Assembly: GCA_023421075.1 (NCBI GenBank)
Contig: JAEZUM010000013.1
Coordinates: 62,001 to 126,000, forward strand
DNA: 64,000 nucleotides
Reading direction: 5' to 3'
From: Bacillota bacterium
GTDB lineage: Bacteria > Bacillota > Clostridia > Lachnospirales > Lachnospiraceae
The notes under the pieces: model-generated
Seen by the model: only the letters and a program-made list of their open reading frames with translations
What the model was told of the DNA's origin: nothing
The model's database searches: none
Shown: piece by piece, positions 7,660 through 15,057 of the stretch
How the letters are laid out: each line of letters begins with the position of its first letter
Numbering within the stretch: position 1 is the first letter of the stretch
Made by a program: the position numbers and the translations under genes

Positions 7660-9060
7660 TCACTCTCCCCGAAGAGATAAATACTCATCCATCGCAGCCG
7701 CCGCACTCTTTCCGGCACCCATGGCCAGAATCACGGTTGCTGCACCGGTTACTGCATCTCCACCTGCATATACCCCGGTTCTGGAGGTAAGACCGGTAGC
7801 CTCATCTACGATAATGCCTCCCCATTTCTGTGTCTCAAGCCCTGTTGTAGTCGCTTTAATCAATGGATTGGGAGAGGTTCCGATGGCCATAATCACACAA
7901 TCGGTATTCAGCTCAAACTCACTGTCCGGCTTCGGGACCGGCTTTTGTCTTCCTGATGCATCGGGTTCTCCAAGCTCCATCCCCTGGCATATAATACCGC
8001 TTACCCAGCCATCCTCCGTCCCCTTTACTTCCAACGGGTTGGTCAGAAACATAAACTGTATGCCTTCTTCCTTCGCATGCTCCACTTCCTCCAGTCGTGC
8101 AGGAAGCTCCTTCTCGGTGCGTCGATAGATAACGGTGACTTCGGCACCAAGGCGCTTAGCACATCTTGCAGCGTCCATGGCTACATTACCACCACCGACC
8201 ACGGCTACCCGGTTTCCTCTTTGGATCGGCGTCATAGCCGTCTCCTCATAGGCTTTCATCAAATTAATTCTGGTAAGGAATTCATTGGCGGAATAAACCC
8301 CCTTTAAATTCTCACCCTTGATATTCATAAAATTCGGCAGTCCCGCACCGGAACCGATGAAGACAGCCTGAAAGCCATACTCCTCTATCAATTCATCGAT
8401 GGATAAGGTCTTACCGATGACCATATTCGTCTTAATCTCTACACCTAACTCCTTCAACGTATTGATTTCCTTCTTCACAATATCCTTTGGAAGTCTGAAT
8501 TCAGGAATGCCATAGACCAGAACCCCTCCGGCCAGGTGCAGTGCTTCAAATACAGTGACCTCATAACCCTTCTTTGCCAGATCTCCGGCGCAGGCCAGTC
8601 CGGAAGGACCGGAGCCGATGACAGCCACCTTACGACCATTGCTCTGAGGTCTTATGGCTTTTTCCTCACAATACGCATTATGGTAGTCCGCTACAAAACG
8701 TTCCAGTCTTCCGATTGCAACTGCTTCTCCCTTGATTCCTCTGACACACTTAGCCTCACACTGGCTTTCCTGGGGACATACCCGTCCACAGACTGCGGGC
8801 AGGGAGCTGGCTTTCGCTATCACTTGAAATGCCTCTTCGAAATTACCGGCCGCAACCTCCTGAACAAATGCCGGTATATCGATACGAACCGGACATCCGG
8901 TAACACACAGCTTATTCTTACAATTCAGACAACGCCTTGCTTCCTCCATCGCCTGCTCTTTGCTATAACCGAGGGAGACCTCAAGGAAATTACTATTTCT
9001 GATTTCTGCCGGTTGTACAGGCATTTCGTTTTTGAGTAAAGACATATTTGCTGCCATCAT
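7660..9060 (-). CDS. nfnB: NfnB: NADPH-dependent ferredoxin:NAD oxidoreductase large subunit
   Basis: 466 residues. The N-terminus has the two 4Fe-4S cysteine groups of the GltD-like family (CLNCKNKLCVTGC, CGRVCPQESQCEAKC), then an FAD-binding motif (VIGSGPSGLACAGDLAKKG) and an NADPH-binding motif (VVGGGNVAMDAARC). Alone it could be read as a glutamate synthase small subunit, but immediate coupling to nfnA identifies the electron-bifurcating NfnAB pair. Two ATGs (9058-9060 and 9055-9057) follow GGAGG; the second has the better spacing. It exchanges electrons among NADPH, NADH and ferredoxin in the cytoplasm. Confidence 0.9.
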   Translation of the reverse strand: MMAANMSLLKNEMPVQPAEIRNSNFLEVSLGYSKEQAMEEARRCLNCKNKLCVTGCPVRIDIPAFVQEVAAGNFEEAFQVIAKASSLPAVCGRVCPQESQCEAKCVRGIKGEAVAIGRLERFVADYHNAYCEEKAIRPQSNGRKVAVIGSGPSGLACAGDLAKKGYEVTVFEALHLAGGVLVYGIPEFRLPKDIVKKEINTLKELGVEIKTNMVIGKTLSIDELIEEYGFQAVFIGSGAGLPNFMNIKGENLKGVYSANEFLTRINLMKAYEETAMTPIQRGNRVAVVGGGNVAMDAARCAKRLGAEVTVIYRRTEKELPARLEEVEHAKEEGIQFMFLTNPLEVKGTEDGWVSGIICQGMELGEPDASGRQKPVPKPDSEFELNTDCVIMAIGTSPNPLIKATTTGLETQKWGGIIVDEATGLTSRTGVYAGGDAVTGAATVILAMGAGKSAAAAMDEYLSLRGE

Positions 9061-9899
9061 TACACCTCCACTTTCAGGAGATTACAGGTAGTCTCATGTA
9101 CTCTCCGCTCAAAATCCCGATACATTGCAGACCTTGCAATTGCTTCATCAAAATCAATCTCGTGACCGTCAAATTCAGGTCCGTCTACACAGGCGAACAT
9201 CGTCTTACCGCCTACGCTGAGACGGCAACCACCACACATTCCGGTTCCGTCTATCATAACCGGATTCATGCTTGCTACCGTTTTTATGTTATACTGTTTG
9301 GTCAGCCTGCTAACAAATTTCATCATTATAAGCGGTCCGATGGTAATCACTTCATCGTATTGCTCACCGCTGTCGATCAGCTTCTTTAACGCATCGGTAA
9401 CCAGTCCCTGCTCCCCGCAGCTGCCATCATCGCTCATCAGCAAAAAGCGGGTGCTGTTTTTCTTAAATTCTTCCTCCAGAATCACAAGATCTCTGGTGCG
9501 GAAGCCTGCAATTGTATGAACCTCGGTGCCTAGCTCATGAAATTTCTTAACCACCGGATAAGCAATGGCACAGCCTACTCCTCCTCCGACTACTGCTACC
9601 TTCTTCTTACCCTCGGTCTTGGTTGCACGTCCGAGAGGGCCTACAAAATCGGTGAGACAATCCCCCTCCTCCATATGATTCAGCCTCTGTGTTGTCGCTC
9701 CTACAATCTGAAATATAATAGTAACAGTCCCATTGTCTCGGTCATAATCCGCAATGGTCAGAGGCATTCTCTCTCCGTCCTCGTCGGTACGCAAAATAAT
9801 GAACTGCCCCGGTTCCGCTTTCTTAGCTACCATTGGTGCATCTATCTCCATTAGGGTAACCGTAGGATTTAATATTTGCTTTTTAATAATTCGGTACAT
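9060..9899 (-). CDS. nfnA: NfnA: ferredoxin-NADP reductase type subunit
   Basis: 279 residues, homologous to the dihydroorotate dehydrogenase electron-transfer subunit. It has an FAD-binding beta barrel (ERMPLTIADYD), an NAD-binding Rossmann domain (KVAVVGGGVGCAIAYPV), and a C-terminal 2Fe-2S cluster from GMCGGCRLSVGG and MFACVDGPEFDG. The ATG has AAAGGAGC upstream. Its stop overlaps the nfnB start (TAATGATG). It binds NAD and forms the heterodimer with NfnB. It is the first gene of the nfn-rex-hyd operon, 195 bp after adh in the same direction. Confidence 0.9.
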   Translation of the reverse strand: MYRIIKKQILNPTVTLMEIDAPMVAKKAEPGQFIILRTDEDGERMPLTIADYDRDNGTVTIIFQIVGATTQRLNHMEEGDCLTDFVGPLGRATKTEGKKKVAVVGGGVGCAIAYPVVKKFHELGTEVHTIAGFRTRDLVILEEEFKKNSTRFLLMSDDGSCGEQGLVTDALKKLIDSGEQYDEVITIGPLIMMKFVSRLTKQYNIKTVASMNPVMIDGTGMCGGCRLSVGGKTMFACVDGPEFDGHEIDFDEAIARSAMYRDFERRVHETTCNLLKVEV

Positions 9900-9974
9900 A
9901 AATAGCTCCTTTGTTTTACCCGGTATCCCGTAACTCCCGGGCTATATATTAAGTATCATATATTCATGAAAAGA

Positions 9975-9998
9975 GCTGCGGCCTTTTACAGCTGCAGC
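9975..9998 (-). terminator. Weak hairpin between adh and nfnA
   Basis: On the minus strand GCTGC pairs with GCAGC (plus one G-U pair) over a 14-nt loop and is followed by TCTTTTC. It may partly terminate adh transcription before nfnA. With only 5-6 pairs, read-through from the Rex-controlled adh promoter is possible. No Rex box is visible in 9900-10094. Confidence 0.35.
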
Positions 9999-10094
9999 CT
10001 TTATAATAGAATGAAGACTTGAGGCAACAAATCCCACTCCTATATTCTAAATCGATAACCTATCTTGCGTGGCGACACAATTTTAAGTTAAAGA

Positions 10095-11270
10095 TTAGAA
10101 AGCAACGTCTGTATCGTAATAACAACAATACAGTAATTTTTCCATTACCTCGGGGGTAATCGTTCTGGGGTTAGAGCCTGTACAGGCATCCCCCACAGCC
10201 AGTTCAGCTACCTTAGGCAGCTTTAATAGAAACTCCTTCTCCTCGATGATACCACCATCATATTCCTTAATACAGGTCGGAATGTCCAAAGCATGGTTCA
10301 GATCTCTGATATGCTTGATCAAAGCACCGGCGCTTGGTTCTAATCCCAGAAATACAGCAATTTCAGCATATCTTGCTGCTGCGGTCTCATTTACGGCGTT
10401 ATACTTAATGACCTTGGGAAGATACATCGCATTTGCACAGCCATGGACAATATGTCCACCGGAAAATGCAGCACCGGTCTTATGTGCCATGGAGTGTACA
10501 ATTCCAAGTAAGGCATTGGAGAAAGCCATACCTGCAAGGCACTGCGCATTATGCATTTTCGCACGGGCTTCTAAATCGCCGTGATAAGACTTGACAAGGT
10601 TCTCACTGACCATCTTGATGGCATGAAGTGCAAGGGGATCGGTATAATCGCAATTCAGGGTTGATACATATGCCTCTACAGCATGAGTCATTGCATCCAT
10701 ACCGGTATAAGCGGTAAGCTGTGCCGGCATTGTCTCTGCCAGCTCCGGATCCACAATAGCAACATCCGGTGTAATATTAAAATCAGCCAAAGGGTATTTA
10801 ACCCCTTTTGCGTAATCTGTAATAACAGAAAATGCGGTAACCTCCGTAGCGGTACCTGAGGTTGAGGGAATTGCACAGAACTTTGCTTTGGTGCGGAGTG
10901 TCGGAAAATTAAAGGGAATGCAAAGTTCCTCAAAGGTTGTATCCGGATATTCATAAAAGGCCCACATCGCTTTCGCTGCGTCAATCGGCGATCCGCCACC
11001 GATTGAGATAATCCAATCCGGTTCGAATTCACGCATTGCAGCGGCTCCCTTTAACACGGTCTCTACGGACGGATCCGGTTCTACGCCTTCGAATAACTGA
11101 ACCTCCATTTTGGCTTCCTTCAGGTAACTGATAACCCGGTCTAGGAATCCAAATCGTTTCATGCTACCTCCGCCTACTACTACAATTGCTTTGGACCCTT
11201 TGAGAGACTTTAAAGCCTCAAGGGAACCCTTACCATGATATAGATCTCTTGGAAGTGTAAATCTAGCCAT
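10095..11270 (-). CDS. Iron-containing alcohol dehydrogenase
   Basis: 391 residues, the typical length of the group III (iron-dependent) family. The NAD(P) motif GGGSPIDAAKAM (~100) and metal-site segments GMDAMTHAVEAYVS and HSMAHKTGAAFSGGHIVHGCANA (metal-ligand histidines) are present. It probably reduces acetaldehyde or butyraldehyde with NAD(P)H as a fermentation electron sink; substrate cannot be told from sequence. AAAGGAGATAGAACG precedes the ATG. Its promoter overlaps a Rex-type operator, so high NADH should raise expression. Confidence 0.93.
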   Translation of the reverse strand: MARFTLPRDLYHGKGSLEALKSLKGSKAIVVVGGGSMKRFGFLDRVISYLKEAKMEVQLFEGVEPDPSVETVLKGAAAMREFEPDWIISIGGGSPIDAAKAMWAFYEYPDTTFEELCIPFNFPTLRTKAKFCAIPSTSGTATEVTAFSVITDYAKGVKYPLADFNITPDVAIVDPELAETMPAQLTAYTGMDAMTHAVEAYVSTLNCDYTDPLALHAIKMVSENLVKSYHGDLEARAKMHNAQCLAGMAFSNALLGIVHSMAHKTGAAFSGGHIVHGCANAMYLPKVIKYNAVNETAAARYAEIAVFLGLEPSAGALIKHIRDLNHALDIPTCIKEYDGGIIEEKEFLLKLPKVAELAVGDACTGSNPRTITPEVMEKLLYCCYYDTDVAF

Positions 11271-11322
11271 CGTTCTATCTCCTTTATAAATTAGTATTTT
11301 GTTAATGATCTGTCTCTTTGAA

Positions 11323-11340
11323 TTGTTTATATTTTAACAA
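11323..11340. promoter_or_regulatory. Rex operator at adh
   Basis: TTGTTTATATTTTAACAA matches the clostridial Rex consensus TTGTTAA-N4-TTAACAA at 13 of 14 fixed positions. It covers the -10 box of the adh promoter, the expected place for steric repression. The consensus is from family knowledge; the match is read directly. Confidence 0.8.
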
Positions 11341-11359
11341 TCTCTACTCGTGTTGTGAA
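11331..11359 (-). promoter_or_regulatory. adh promoter
   Basis: On the minus strand TTCACA (11354-11359), 17 bp, TAAAAT (11331-11336), each one mismatch from consensus. The predicted start is near 11324, giving a leader of about 54 nt before the adh ATG. Confidence 0.65.
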
Positions 11360-11363
11360 ATGC

Positions 11364-11405
11364 AAAATGCGTATATCGATATTCTATTATCGATATACGC
11401 ATTTT
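11364..11405. terminator. 18-bp perfect inverted repeat upstream of adh
   Basis: Arms 11364-11381 and 11388-11405 pair perfectly around TTCTAT. T-rich flanks on both sides make it a candidate bidirectional terminator for the lysR transcript. Its core also holds one copy of the TATCGATA-N6-TATCGATA motif (11374-11395), centred about 60 bp upstream of the predicted adh start, so it may instead or also be an activator site. The rest of the 11271-11667 gap holds the adh promoter, the Rex box and the second motif copy; no gene was seen. Confidence 0.6.
11374..11395. promoter_or_regulatory. Motif copy 1: TATCGATA-N6-TATCGATA
   Basis: Two perfect TATCGATA arms with starts 14 bp apart, just upstream of the adh -35 box. 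The placement near -60 suits a LysR-type activator. Confidence 0.6.
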
Positions 11406-11618
11406 TTATACATGTTTCGTATTATATTTTACTCGCTGATATCAGGTGAATTTCATGTGAAACTTGTATTATTATCACGGCTCTGCTGATCTAGTGCTAC
11501 AATACAGCTTGTTTCTAATACTATGTCCATTTTTCTACCGATAATTTTTTACCATTTCCTTCCGATAATATCCGTACTTGATATCCAGGCCTTCCCTCAT
11601 TCGTATTCAATATGGTGA

Positions 11619-11640
11619 TATCGATATTCCGATATCGATA
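11619..11640. promoter_or_regulatory. Motif copy 2: TATCGATA-N6-TATCGATA
   Basis: Same two arms and spacing as copy 1, identical over the first 11 bases and the last 8. It lies 28 bp past the lysR stop codon and about 245 bp from copy 1. Confidence 0.6.
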
Positions 11641-11667
11641 TATCAAGATTGATAGAACACTCATCCC

Positions 11668-12609
11668 TTAATGATATTCTCGAAAGGAAACCTCATTCTT
11701 TGCTTCGGATAATCGATCAATGAACCGCCTGTCCAGCTCGGTAAGCTTATAATTCTTGGGATAAACGAATACGTCCTTATATTTGTGCCCGGCAGCATTA
11801 CATTTGCGTTGCACCAGATGATAACGCTTCAGCCACTTATCCGGAATTGGCGAAACCCACATGTAAGTCGAGGGTATTTCTGATAATAAATCATATTGGC
11901 TGCATCGATCATATACATAGATGCGCTTTGAGGTAACGGAGGGAGCTTCTGTTTTCAAGCTGTTTTGAAGAAGATAAGGGATCGATGTATCGCCATGGGT
12001 TACCTCTGTATACCGGAGAAGCTCCTGATCATTGATGCTTTCACAACAAGCCAGGGGATGTTCTTCTGACATAAGTGCCAGATATTCGAATTCCCAGATC
12101 GTTTCATAACGAAGCTGTTTTTCATTCAGATAATCCAAGAAATAGTTCTCATATTCTGTCTGATATCGTATAATGCCCAGATTAAAGGGTCCGTCAATGA
12201 TATTATTAACAACCTGGATGGAATTCGTCTCTTGGACATTGGCATAGATGCCTTTATTGGTATCGAGATCGGACAGAAAATTTGTGATTGCATCTGCGAT
12301 ATAGCTTCCCCTTGGAATGGATATATTAAAATTTTGAATGTCTGCATCTGCCTTATCCGACAAGGCCTCCATCTTTTCGAGCTGGCTCAGTACATTTCTG
12401 GCATAGGATAAGAATTTGATTCCCTTCTGAGTGGGGGTCACTCCCTTGGAGGTTCGCTCAAAGATAGTAAACCCGAGAGAATCCTCCAGTTCCTTTATCG
12501 CTTTACTCAAACTTGGTTGTCCCATAAACAGATTCTCTGCCGCCTGTGAGATTGAGCTGGTTCTCTCGACCTCTATTACATATTTTAAATGCTGTGTATT
12601 CATGTTCAT
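11668..12609 (-). CDS. LysR-family transcriptional regulator
   Basis: 313 residues. The N-terminal winged helix (HLKYVIEVERTSSISQAAE, QPSLSKAIKELEDSLGFTIFERT) is followed by a co-inducer-binding domain with diverged sequence. Starts at 12609 and 12603 are both possible. It lies 32 bp after rex2 in the same direction, so the two are probably co-transcribed. The TATCGATA motif near adh, after lysR and over the rex2 promoter makes it the likeliest reader of that motif, with adh as a candidate target. The effector is unknown. Confidence 0.88.
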   Translation of the reverse strand: MNMNTQHLKYVIEVERTSSISQAAENLFMGQPSLSKAIKELEDSLGFTIFERTSKGVTPTQKGIKFLSYARNVLSQLEKMEALSDKADADIQNFNISIPRGSYIADAITNFLSDLDTNKGIYANVQETNSIQVVNNIIDGPFNLGIIRYQTEYENYFLDYLNEKQLRYETIWEFEYLALMSEEHPLACCESINDQELLRYTEVTHGDTSIPYLLQNSLKTEAPSVTSKRIYVYDRCSQYDLLSEIPSTYMWVSPIPDKWLKRYHLVQRKCNAAGHKYKDVFVYPKNYKLTELDRRFIDRLSEAKNEVSFREYH

Positions 12610-12641
12610 ACCCTGCTTTCTCTTATTTGACCAGCCTCATA

Positions 12642-13295
12642 CTATTCTATGGATTTCATAGCCTGCTTCAGATGATTCGATAGAACAGCCAAAGAAGCAG
12701 CTAAATTTTCATTATGGACCAGAATATGGTCCGGTACGGATAGATGGATGGGTGCAAAATTCCAGATTGCCAAAACGCCACCGGCAACCAATTGGTCACA
12801 TACCGTCTGTGCCTTATGTGAAGGGACCGTTATAATTCCGATGTGAATCTTCAAACGCCTGCATAAATTGCTTATTTTATCGGTTGGTAACACTTTTATA
12901 CCGTTAATCTCTGTATCAACCAAATCTGAATTATGATCGAAGGCGGCAACGATTTTCAGACCATACTCCTGAAATCCCTCATGCGCCATTATGGCACGTG
13001 CCAGAGAACCTGTTCCGACGATTACGGCATCTTCCGCATTATTATAACCAAGCAATTCCTCCATCGCTGTTAACAACTCCTCCACCACAAAGCCGGTCTT
13101 CGGTTTTCCTTTGGTAATATAGACAGCAGCAAAATCCTTTCTCACCTGCACCTCGTTCAGATTCAATAATTCCGCAACCTTAGGGGCAGATATTGTCTCA
13201 ATGCCCTGGCTCTTTATGCTACGCAGCTGTTGTATATAATAAGGCATTCTGTTTAAGGCCTGCGTCGTTACGGCTCCTTTTCCCTTTTCATTCAT
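12642..13295 (-). CDS. Redox-sensing repressor Rex (copy 2)
   Basis: 217 residues with the full Rex layout: winged helix (LNLNEVQVRKDFAAV), NAD motif (VIVGTGSLARAIMAHEGF) and C-terminal signature AIWNFAPIHLSVPDH. GGAGG precedes the ATG. It differs from copy 1 in the wing/recognition region and sits with lysR instead of hydrogenase genes, so its operator may differ. Its own promoter is covered by the TATCGATA-type motif and not by a TTGTTAA box. Confidence 0.88.
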   Translation of the reverse strand: MNEKGKGAVTTQALNRMPYYIQQLRSIKSQGIETISAPKVAELLNLNEVQVRKDFAAVYITKGKPKTGFVVEELLTAMEELLGYNNAEDAVIVGTGSLARAIMAHEGFQEYGLKIVAAFDHNSDLVDTEINGIKVLPTDKISNLCRRLKIHIGIITVPSHKAQTVCDQLVAGGVLAIWNFAPIHLSVPDHILVHNENLAASLAVLSNHLKQAMKSIE

Positions 13296-13325
13296 AAACC
13301 ATCCTCCGTCTAATCAGTATCGTAT

Positions 13326-13347
13326 TATCGATATTATAATACCGATA
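13326..13347. promoter_or_regulatory. Motif copy 3 over the rex2 promoter
   Basis: TATCGATA (13326-13333) and TACCGATA (13340-13347), again 14 bp apart, with one mismatch to copies 1 and 2. It spans the -10 box of rex2-lysR, a position expected for autorepression. Confidence 0.6.
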
Positions 13348-13361
13348 CATTCCTTCGTCAA
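13333..13361 (-). promoter_or_regulatory. rex2-lysR promoter
   Basis: Minus strand TTGACG (13356-13361), 17 bp, TATAAT (13333-13338): near-perfect sigma-A boxes 38 bp upstream of the rex2 start codon. Confidence 0.75.
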
Positions 13362-13459
13362 TGACGGAATAACATGTCCAACAAATTGTATGGTTCGACT
13401 ATAATTCTCTTTGTATTTATTGTTAATTTATTATTTATTTTTTAATTGTTGTTTTACTA

Positions 13460-13488
13460 TTGCAATTATTCTTATGTTGTGTAATAAT
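13460..13488 (+). promoter_or_regulatory. Probable sodA promoter
   Basis: TTGCAA (13460-13465), then AATAAT (13483-13488) at 17 bp or TAATAA at 16 bp. The region is very AT-rich, so chance matches are likely. Confidence 0.35.
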
Positions 13489-13513
13489 AATAACACGAAT
13501 TATATTTTAAACA

Positions 13514-13528
13514 ATATAATTGTTATAA
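13514..13528. promoter_or_regulatory. Possible PerR/Fur-type box upstream of sodA
   Basis: ATATAATTGTTATAA matches the Bacillus PerR box TTATAATTATTATAA at 13 of 15 positions, 40 bp before the sodA start and downstream of the likely promoter. High local AT content weakens the call. Confidence 0.4.
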
Positions 13529-13567
13529 ATCCATTAAATCATTTCATTGTAAAGGAGTGCATATATT

Positions 13568-14194
13568 ATGTTTAAACAGATCGAATTAAATTACAATTTT
13601 AATGCATTGGAGCCTCACATCGATGAGCTTACCATGATTACTCATTATACAAAGCATCATACTGCCTATACCAATAATCTAAATACAGCCTTAGAAAAGC
13701 TACCCGAGAAGTCGGATGCTTCCATCGAAGACCTATTGAAGAACCTTTCCGATCTACCCGATGAGGCATTGCAGGCAGCTGTCAGAAATAACGGTGGTGG
13801 ATTCTTTAATCACAATCTGTATTTTACCACACTACAGCCCGGTGGAAGTAAAGAGCCTGTTGGAGAACTTGCCAATCAGATTACGAAGGATTTTGGAGAT
13901 GTCAATGCTTTGAAGGATAAGCTGGCCAGTGCCGGTGCAACAAGATTTGGTTCAGGCTGGGCATGGCTCTCTGCCAATAAACTGGGCGATCTTAAGGTAT
14001 CCTCCAGTCCGAATCAGGACAATCCGATTATGGAGAGTAAGGGGGAATGGTATCCGATACTTGGTATTGATGTATGGGAGCATGCTTATTATCTGAAATA
14101 TAAGAATCTGCGTGCAGATTATATAAAAGCATTCTTTGAAGTAGTCAATTGGGATGTTGTCGCTGAAAATTATTCGAGAATTACTGAAGGTTAG
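13568..14194 (+). CDS. sodA: Superoxide dismutase (Fe/Mn family, Mn-like)
   Basis: 208 residues, normal length. The four metal ligands are present: His in MITHYTKHH, His in GGFFNHNLYF, and Asp and His in DVWEHAYYLKYKN. Gln in the NQDNP segment is the Mn-type second-sphere position. The usual HHxKHH is HYTKHH and GGHxNH is GGFFNH, small changes near the active site. AAAGGAG lies 10 nt upstream. It is the only plus-strand gene in the first 47 kb, monocistronic, and followed by a terminator. Cytoplasmic; gives protection when the anaerobe meets oxygen. Confidence 0.93.
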   Translation: MFKQIELNYNFNALEPHIDELTMITHYTKHHTAYTNNLNTALEKLPEKSDASIEDLLKNLSDLPDEALQAAVRNNGGGFFNHNLYFTTLQPGGSKEPVGELANQITKDFGDVNALKDKLASAGATRFGSGWAWLSANKLGDLKVSSSPNQDNPIMESKGEWYPILGIDVWEHAYYLKYKNLRADYIKAFFEVVNWDVVAENYSRITEG

Positions 14195-14213
14195 ATAGGA
14201 TAATAATTTAAGA

Positions 14214-14249
14214 AGTAGCTGTCTGATGATATCTCATTAGGCAGCTACT
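14214..14249 (+). terminator. sodA terminator
   Basis: AGTAGCTGTCT (14214-14224) pairs with AGGCAGCTACT (14239-14249), 11 pairs including one G-U, followed by CTGTTATATCT. Confidence 0.65.
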
Positions 14250-14303
14250 CTGTTATATCTGTATTGAAATAGACTAATATATCAGGCAAATTGGCGGTTA
14301 CTA

Positions 14304-14828
14304 TCAGACAAGCAACTTGAGTTTTTCATTTGACATTCCCGCTTTGAATATACACCTAACCGTTTCAAATTCTTCCGGGCCAACCATCTGATTTTTTGGA
14401 AACACATAGACATGCTCTGAATTAACGAATATATAAAAAGCATGCTTTGTTTCTCTTACTCCTCCTATTTTATCAAAGGTTACATGCACTGAACCACTCT
14501 CGGTTTTAGCAGAAATTCCGCTTTCATTCATCTCGATCTGCTGCTTAAAGGGCTTGATATTTCCTCTCTTATAGAATAAGTATAGTTTATATTTGACAAG
14601 AATATAATTCACACTTATAAAAAATAGAATTCCCAGAATACCATAACCAGCGCCCATAAGCAATGCATAGATCAGTTGATCCCCTTTGGTCAGCTGTGTG
14701 AGTGTTACCATGAAGGTGATCACCAGAAATACCATGCTGCTCATTCGGAAGGTCTTCCCTTTCATATTGAATAGATTAAATCTTTCATTATCTTTCTTTC
14801 CGACTTCGAAGGTTTTGTGATAATTCAT
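14304..14828 (-). CDS. YcxB-like two-helix membrane protein
   Basis: 174 residues from the ATG at 14826-14828 (GGAGG upstream). Two membrane helices (about residues 32-52 and 60-82) are followed by a soluble C-terminal domain with alternating strands and the pattern GSVHVTFDKIGGVRETKHAFYIF, typical of YcxB-like proteins. Function of the family is unknown. It is convergent with sodA and lies after the permease, separated by a hairpin. Confidence 0.6.
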   Translation of the reverse strand: MNYHKTFEVGKKDNERFNLFNMKGKTFRMSSMVFLVITFMVTLTQLTKGDQLIYALLMGAGYGILGILFFISVNYILVKYKLYLFYKRGNIKPFKQQIEMNESGISAKTESGSVHVTFDKIGGVRETKHAFYIFVNSEHVYVFPKNQMVGPEEFETVRCIFKAGMSNEKLKLLV

Positions 14829-14918
14829 AGTCTCCTCCAATGATATAAGATATTGTATTCCCTCTACTAACCAATCGGTATCCTGTAATAATCATCGCAT
14901 ACCATTACGGGTTAAACC

Positions 14919-14951
14919 AATAATGCGGTGATAAGTTACCACCGCATTATT
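14919..14951. terminator. Hairpin after the NCS2 permease gene
   Basis: AATAATGCGGTG (14919-14930) and CACCGCATTATT (14940-14951) pair perfectly over 12 bp with a 9-nt loop, about 107 bp past the permease stop. Both flanks are only mildly T-rich. The rest of the 14829-15057 gap shows nothing clear. Confidence 0.55.
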
Positions 14952-15057
14952 GCATCTGATATTCGCTGCAGTAAATAAACTATTATAGATTTATTTACTT
15001 TTTTCTATGTAATAAAATCAGGCTTTTTGTTGCTCTCTTTTCACTTTGTAGTATTAA

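Noticed and set aside
11364..11405. Simple terminator as the whole explanation for the 18-bp inverted repeat
   Set aside because: The same core motif recurs at two other places without the outer stem, so a regulatory role is at least as likely; it is listed under both readings.
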